In this document: one piece after another, positions 5,869 to 7,587 of the stretch
How the letters are laid out: every line of letters starts with the position of its first letter
Position numbering within the stretch: the first letter of the stretch is position 1
Assembly: GCA_014728785.1 (NCBI GenBank)
Contig: WJKZ01000255.1
Location: 1 to 7,587 of the forward strand
Source of the DNA: Candidatus Omnitrophota bacterium
Lineage (GTDB): Bacteria; Omnitrophota; Gorgyraeia; Duberdicusellales; 4484-171
Direction of reading: 5' to 3'
DNA length: 7,587 bases
Made by a program: the position numbers and the translations under genes
The notes under the pieces: model-generated
Seen by the model: the letters and a program-made list of their open reading frames with translations, nothing else
Database searches by the model: none
What the model was told of the DNA's origin: nothing

Positions 5869-6588
5869 ATGCTCGAAATACATAATCTTACGGTAAAGGT
5901 GGGCGAAAAATATATTCTGGATAGTATTGATCTATCTGTAAAAAAGGGAGAAATTTTGGTTCTTTTCGGCCCCAATGGGAGTGGTAAGTCAACTTTAATA
6001 AAAGCAATTATGGGTTTAAGCGGCTATAATATTAGCAGTGGAGATATATTTTTTAGAGGAGAAAGGATAAACGATTTACCTATCGAAAAGAGAGTTGAAA
6101 AAGGCCTGGGAATTATGTATCAGCATCCTCCCCGTATAAGAGGGGTTAAATTAGGACAACTTTCTTCCTTTTTATCCCCAAGCCAATCCTTAATTAATGA
6201 TTTGTCCAGTAAGTTGTCTTTAAGGGAGCATCTGAGCAGGGATATAAATCTTGATTTTTCGGGAGGCGAGATGAAGAGATCTGAATTATTTCAGCTTCTT
6301 CTTCAGGACCCGGAGTTTTTATTGCTTGATGAGCCGGAGTCGGGAGTGGATATCGAAAATGTTTCGCTCATGGGAAAAGTTCTGAACAGCTACCTCAGAG
6401 AAAATAATAAATCTGCCCTTATAATAACTCATACCGGCTATGTATTGGATTATATAAATGCTCAAAGAGCATGTGTTTTAATAGAGGGAAAATTCTGGTG
6501 TGCAGGGAAGCCAAGAGAAATTTTCGATAGCATTAAAAATCACGGTTATGCGAAATGCAGGGAGTGCAGATGTCCTCAGACAGAATAG
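5869..6588 (+). CDS. sufC: Fe-S assembly ATPase, SufC/SmsC type
   Basis: ABC-type ATPase that drives conformational change in a SufB/SufD-family scaffold during iron-sulfur cluster assembly; cytoplasmic, not a transporter subunit. The protein has 239 residues. Motifs: Walker A GPNGSGKST (34-42), Q-loop Gln85 in MYQHPPRIRGVKL, signature FSGGEMKRSE (130-139) and Walker B LLLDEPESGVD (151-161) with Glu155. His188 lies in ITHTGYVLDYI, and DEPESGVD plus HTG..LDY are SufC hallmarks. The HPP..RGVKL segment and the Cys-rich end GYAKCRECRCP (226-236; Cys230, Cys233, Cys235) resemble the archaeal/anaerobe form assigned to the minimal SMS system, where the symbol smsC would apply. There is no clear ribosome site; the gene lies 15 bp after fur, so coupling is likely. 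Its 3' end overlaps the scaffold gene by 19 bp. Confidence 0.88.
   Translation: MLEIHNLTVKVGEKYILDSIDLSVKKGEILVLFGPNGSGKSTLIKAIMGLSGYNISSGDIFFRGERINDLPIEKRVEKGLGIMYQHPPRIRGVKLGQLSSFLSPSQSLINDLSSKLSLREHLSRDINLDFSGGEMKRSELFQLLLQDPEFLLLDEPESGVDIENVSLMGKVLNSYLRENNKSALIITHTGYVLDYINAQRACVLIEGKFWCAGKPREIFDSIKNHGYAKCRECRCPQTE
6559..6564 (+). promoter_or_regulatory. Shine-Dalgarno for the scaffold gene, inside the SmsC Cys motif
   Basis: AGGGAG lies 5 nt before the ATG at 6570 and selects that start over the in-frame ATG at 6636, which has no ribosome site. The hexamer falls in the codons for residues 230-232 of the upstream ATPase, so the same bases help encode its C-terminal cysteine motif and start translation of its partner. 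Confidence 0.6.
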
Positions 6589-7587
6589 AAAAAAATATAA
6601 GCCCGCAGGATAAGGAAAAAATCGCCTCTTCCGGTATGGATTTCAGCGAAGAGACGCGTTCAGGCAGCTTCCTGCAGGAGGATTCAAGAACCGTTATATC
6701 CCGCAGCCTGCATGAATCCGTAGATATACTAGGTACCCCTCAGGCTTTAGAGGAGTACCCTCAAATTAAATCGCTTAAGGGCCAAGCTTTCTCAATAGTG
6801 AGCAAAGATTTTCCCCGCGATACCGAAGGGGGTTATTACATAAGGGTAAAAAAGGGGAAAAGGGTGGAGCTTCCCATCCAGGCATGCCTGTTTCTTAAGG
6901 CGCAAGGCTACAAGCAGAAGGTGCACAACTTAATCATAATCGAGGAAGGAGCGAGTCTTCATTTAATCACCGGTTGTTCTGCTTCCAAAGCTTCCCGGGA
7001 AGGTTTTCATCTGGGAGTATCAGAATTCTTTATCAAAAAGGGAGGGTATCTTAACTTTACCATGATACATTCCTGGAAGGAGGATACCTCCGTAAAGCCC
7101 ATGAGCGTAGCGGTGCTTGAGGAAGGAGCTACATTTATTTCCAATTATGTATGTTTGCGGCCGGTAAAAGAAGTTAAAATGTATCCCACCGCTGTTTTAC
7201 GAGGCAGAGGATCGAGAGCAAGCTTTAATTCTTTTATAATGTCCTATCCGGAAACCCTTCAGGATATAGGTTCCCGGGTTATATTTAAAGCTCCGGATAC
7301 CAGTGCCGAGGTGGTTTCCCGTACTGTAACACTTGGAGGAAAGGTGGTTGCAAGAGGTCATCTAAAGGCGGAAAAGGAAGGGATAAAAGGCCACCTTGAA
7401 TGCAGAGGTATGGTTTTGTCTGAAAAAGGTATAGTGCATGCCATACCGGAGCTCGAAACAGAATTACGTGATGTTGATCTTTCTCATGAAGCCGCGATAG
7501 GCAAGATTGACAAAGAAGAGATAGAGTATCTATGCTCTCGGGGTCTTACGGCTCAGCAGGCCCAGTCAATTATAATAAGGGGTTTTA
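6570..7587 (+). CDS. sufB: Fe-S cluster scaffold, SufB/SufD family (SmsB-like), 3' end cut by the window
   Basis: Scaffold on which iron-sulfur clusters are built with the SufC-type ATPase. The frame stays open from ATG 6570 to the window end: 339 residues, stop not reached. The central part (about 90-300) is the beta-helix-like SufB/SufD core. The C-terminal end is unmistakable: HEAAIGKIDKEEIEYL (306-321), then SRGLTAQQAQSIIIRGF (323-339), the segment that contacts the ATPase. Cys278 (in HLECRGM) aligns by eye with the E. coli SufB cluster cysteine (Cys405), His306 with SufD His360, and Glu307 with SufB Glu434. One polypeptide thus carries residues that SufB and SufD divide between them, as expected of a homodimeric SmsB. 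Residues 1-50 are polar and variable. The family usually ends soon after this point, so few residues are probably missing. It overlaps smsC by 19 bp and its codons look more GC-rich than those of fur or smsC. Confidence 0.88.
   Translation, partial: MSSDRIEKNISPQDKEKIASSGMDFSEETRSGSFLQEDSRTVISRSLHESVDILGTPQALEEYPQIKSLKGQAFSIVSKDFPRDTEGGYYIRVKKGKRVELPIQACLFLKAQGYKQKVHNLIIIEEGASLHLITGCSASKASREGFHLGVSEFFIKKGGYLNFTMIHSWKEDTSVKPMSVAVLEEGATFISNYVCLRPVKEVKMYPTAVLRGRGSRASFNSFIMSYPETLQDIGSRVIFKAPDTSAEVVSRTVTLGGKVVARGHLKAEKEGIKGHLECRGMVLSEKGIVHAIPELETELRDVDLSHEAAIGKIDKEEIEYLCSRGLTAQQAQSIIIRGF

Noticed and set aside
6128..6144. CCCC/GGGG mini-hairpin inside smsC
   Set aside because: It is a 4-bp stem within conserved codons (HPPRIRGV), best explained by coding sequence.
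5869..6588. ATPase as a second ABC transporter subunit
   Set aside because: There is no permease next to it; DEPESGVD, the HTG..LDY H-loop region and the overlapping SufB/SufD-family gene identify it as SufC type.
6636..6638. Later ATG as the scaffold start
   Set aside because: No ribosome site precedes it, whereas ATG 6570 has AGGGAG at 5 nt.
1..7587. CRISPR arrays, tRNA/rRNA genes, insertion sequences, phage genes
   Set aside because: No spaced direct repeats, cloverleaf or rRNA-like segments, transposase motifs or terminal repeats were seen; genes are collinear and housekeeping in type.

Overview
The window reads as chromosomal DNA from a diderm (Gram-negative type) bacterium, probably an anaerobe from a poorly cultivated lineage. 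Three things point this way: an outer-membrane beta-barrel porin ending in Phe, a periplasmic PstS with a Sec signal peptide, and an iron-sulfur assembly pair that resembles the minimal SUF-like system (SMS) of archaea and anaerobic bacteria rather than the long aerobic suf operon. The sequence is moderately AT-rich and all genes are on the + strand. A candidate phylum such as Omnitrophota would fit, but that is a weak guess from gene content and protein style only.

Region 1 (1-4927) is a phosphate uptake cluster. The C-terminal half of a Porin_5-like barrel is followed by pstS, pstC, pstA, pstB and phoU, with short gaps or small overlaps. The model is: the porin admits solutes through the outer membrane, PstS captures phosphate in the periplasm, PstC/PstA form the inner-membrane channel, PstB hydrolyses ATP, and PhoU signals transporter state. 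No PhoR/PhoB pair or recognisable Pho box is present in the window. A strong hairpin between pstS and pstC probably sets different mRNA levels for the binding protein and the membrane components.

Region 2 (4928-5442) holds an imperfect A/T-rich hairpin after phoU that coincides with a plausible sigma70-type promoter, then a 109-residue protein I do not recognise. It ends with a compact regulatory region: a 12-bp inverted repeat of Fur-box type running into a near-perfect promoter (TTGACA, 17 nt, TACAAT).

Region 3 (5443-7587) is a Fur-family regulator, then an ATPase of the SufC/SmsC type and a SufB/SufD-family scaffold (SmsB-like) cut off by the window end. The promoter sits so close to the fur start codon that the mRNA is predicted to be essentially leaderless. 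The arrangement suggests an autoregulated iron-responsive operon controlling a minimal iron-sulfur cluster assembly machine. This fur-smsC-smsB module is the most interesting part of the window. The individual protein families are known; the combination and its control are what deserve checking.
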